Shown: piece after piece, positions 63,140 through 64,000 of the stretch
Position numbering within the stretch: the first letter of the stretch is position 1
Layout of the letters: every line of letters begins with the position of its first letter
Assembly: GCA_043228905.1 (NCBI GenBank)
Contig: JBHGNT010000005.1
Location: forward strand, 11,842,001 to 11,906,000
Length of the DNA stretch: 64,000 nucleotides
Origin: Azolla caroliniana
Lineage: Eukaryota > Polypodiophyta
Direction of reading: 5' to 3'
Program-made: the position numbers and the translations under genes
Notes under the pieces: model-generated
Database searches by the model: none
What the model saw: only the letters and a program-made list of their open reading frames with translations
Told to the model about the DNA's origin: nothing

Positions 63140-63975
63140 AAAAAGGTTTTTGTCGCTTACAATCGTGATCCATGAATTCATTGGGTATCTTGCATTTCCT
63201 AGGGTATTGCAACTGCCAAGCGCTTCATTGGGTTTGTTATGGTCCTTCTTCGAAGTGCGTTGATAGCGAAGAACTATTTCAATGGCCTCTTCGAAGGATT
63301 TGGGATCCTTATCATGCACTATCTAGTGATAGTCCGAATCGGGGATGCCATTGACAAAACAAGCTATCAACCAATTGTCCCCTTCTAGACCCGATTTTCA
63401 GATTTGGGTTCTAGCATGGTGAACATAGTCTTCTAACGAGGAAAATTTCCGGCTAGAGAGGTTCATTAACGCTTGTGCTGCCTTGGTTCGAGATGCAGGT
63501 TGTAGAAATTAGCCCTTAAAATTTGTGACAAAGTTTGTCCAGAAATTGGCCCTTAAAATTTCCCCGTAGTGTGGAGCCCACACAACCAGGCAACAACCTT
63601 ACCCCCTAGTTCCTGACCAACATATGCAATCTTCGTACTATCTGGCTTGGAATAGAGCTCAAAATGAGACTCCCATCGGCCCAACCACGTGTAGATTGCT
63701 TTTTCGGTTCTTTCCTTTCTTTCTCCCGTAAATGGCTTTACGACAAATGATGGTTTTCTTTGACGCTCATTGGGTTTATTAGTATCATGTTGTAAACTAA
63801 TGACATGTGCCTCGAGAGCAGTATGAGATTGCCGAAGTTAGGAAATCTCATGCAAGGTAGAATTAAGGAAATTTTGTATTTGTAAAAAAAATGACTCAAT
63901 GGGGATTGACCCAGGAGGATTTCCTTGAATTCCTTCCGCTTGGGTGGATGACATCGGGTCATTATTATGAGCCAT
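63140..63975 (-). pseudogene. Gag of C2
   Basis: ATG at 63975-63973; NDPMSS, then PGSIPIE, and, in broken frames, the capsid block matching C1 (TWLGRWESHFELYSK, YVGQELGGKVV, PASRTKAAQALMNLSSRKFSSLEDYVHHARTQI). MHDKDPKSFEEAIEIVLRYQRTSKKDHNKPNEAL follows. It is cut at the zinc knuckle near 63145. It confirms the C1 start codon, and Gln/Ile-type residues here occur where C1 has its first stop. Confidence 0.82.
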
Positions 63976-64000
63976 TGAATGATAATTTTTGGCATAGAAA

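Larger units (their letters stand above)
59467..64000 (-). mobile_element. Ty3/gypsy element C2 (minus) with pol replaced by a foldback
   Basis: 3' LTR 59467-59930, polypurine tract, integrase tail (to 60508), foreign DNA with a large palindrome (60509-63140), then gag (63140-63975) and leader running off the right edge. Both coding ends match C1 in the same minus orientation, but everything from the Gag zinc knuckle to integrase is missing. Confidence 0.88.

Overview
This window looks like a repeat-rich stretch of nuclear DNA from a land plant, most likely a flowering plant. Two ordinary plant genes are recognisable: a stress-associated A20/AN1 zinc-finger protein (54328-54861) and a LORELEI-like GPI-anchored protein (exons 58488-58668 and 58800-59248). 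A decayed piece of plant mitochondrial 26S rRNA is buried at about 16075-16715. Nearly everything else is LTR retrotransposon sequence, mostly broken and inserted one into another. I cannot name the species.

Layout. 1-1424: 5' end of a chromodomain Ty3/gypsy element, family A (copy A1, minus strand). 1425-4024: palindromic minisatellite, a helix-turn-helix ORF of unknown family, and an 83-bp tandem array. 4025-24976: a Copia element (K1) split by a Ty3/gypsy element (B, 7435-23613, minus). B holds a composite MITE-like element (7658-9258), a complete family A element (A2, 10050-15693, minus) and a mitochondrial insert (15969-17140) flanked by a 309-bp direct duplication. 25748-37786: a minus-strand Copia (K2) interrupted by Ty3/gypsy C1 (26682-33683) and a solo LTR (34077-34674). 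38536-43828: a young, complete chromodomain element D with 5-bp target duplications. 44483-51092: another Copia (E) interrupted by a chimera of family A gag and Copia RT (46144-49105). 51093-59466: LTR scrap, then the two host genes. 59467-64000: a family C element (C2, minus) whose middle is replaced by a 2.3-kb foldback palindrome.

Most notable system. Families A and D lack a tRNA primer-binding site. Instead the 11-12 bases lying 2 nt inside the 5' LTR boundary are perfectly complementary to the predicted first bases of the element's own RNA, 32-33 nt downstream of the TATA box. In copy A3 both halves of the pairing carry the same compensating change. This is the self-priming arrangement known from the Tf1/sushi group. 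It comes with sushi-like Gag, a candidate -1 gag-pol frameshift site and a chromodomain, here in a plant genome. Two unrelated LTR families (A and B) also carry tRNA-like A-box/B-box pairs.

LTR boundaries, target duplications and motif matches were read by eye from the sequence. Family names A, B, C, D, E, K and S are local labels, and lineage statements are inferences from motifs.
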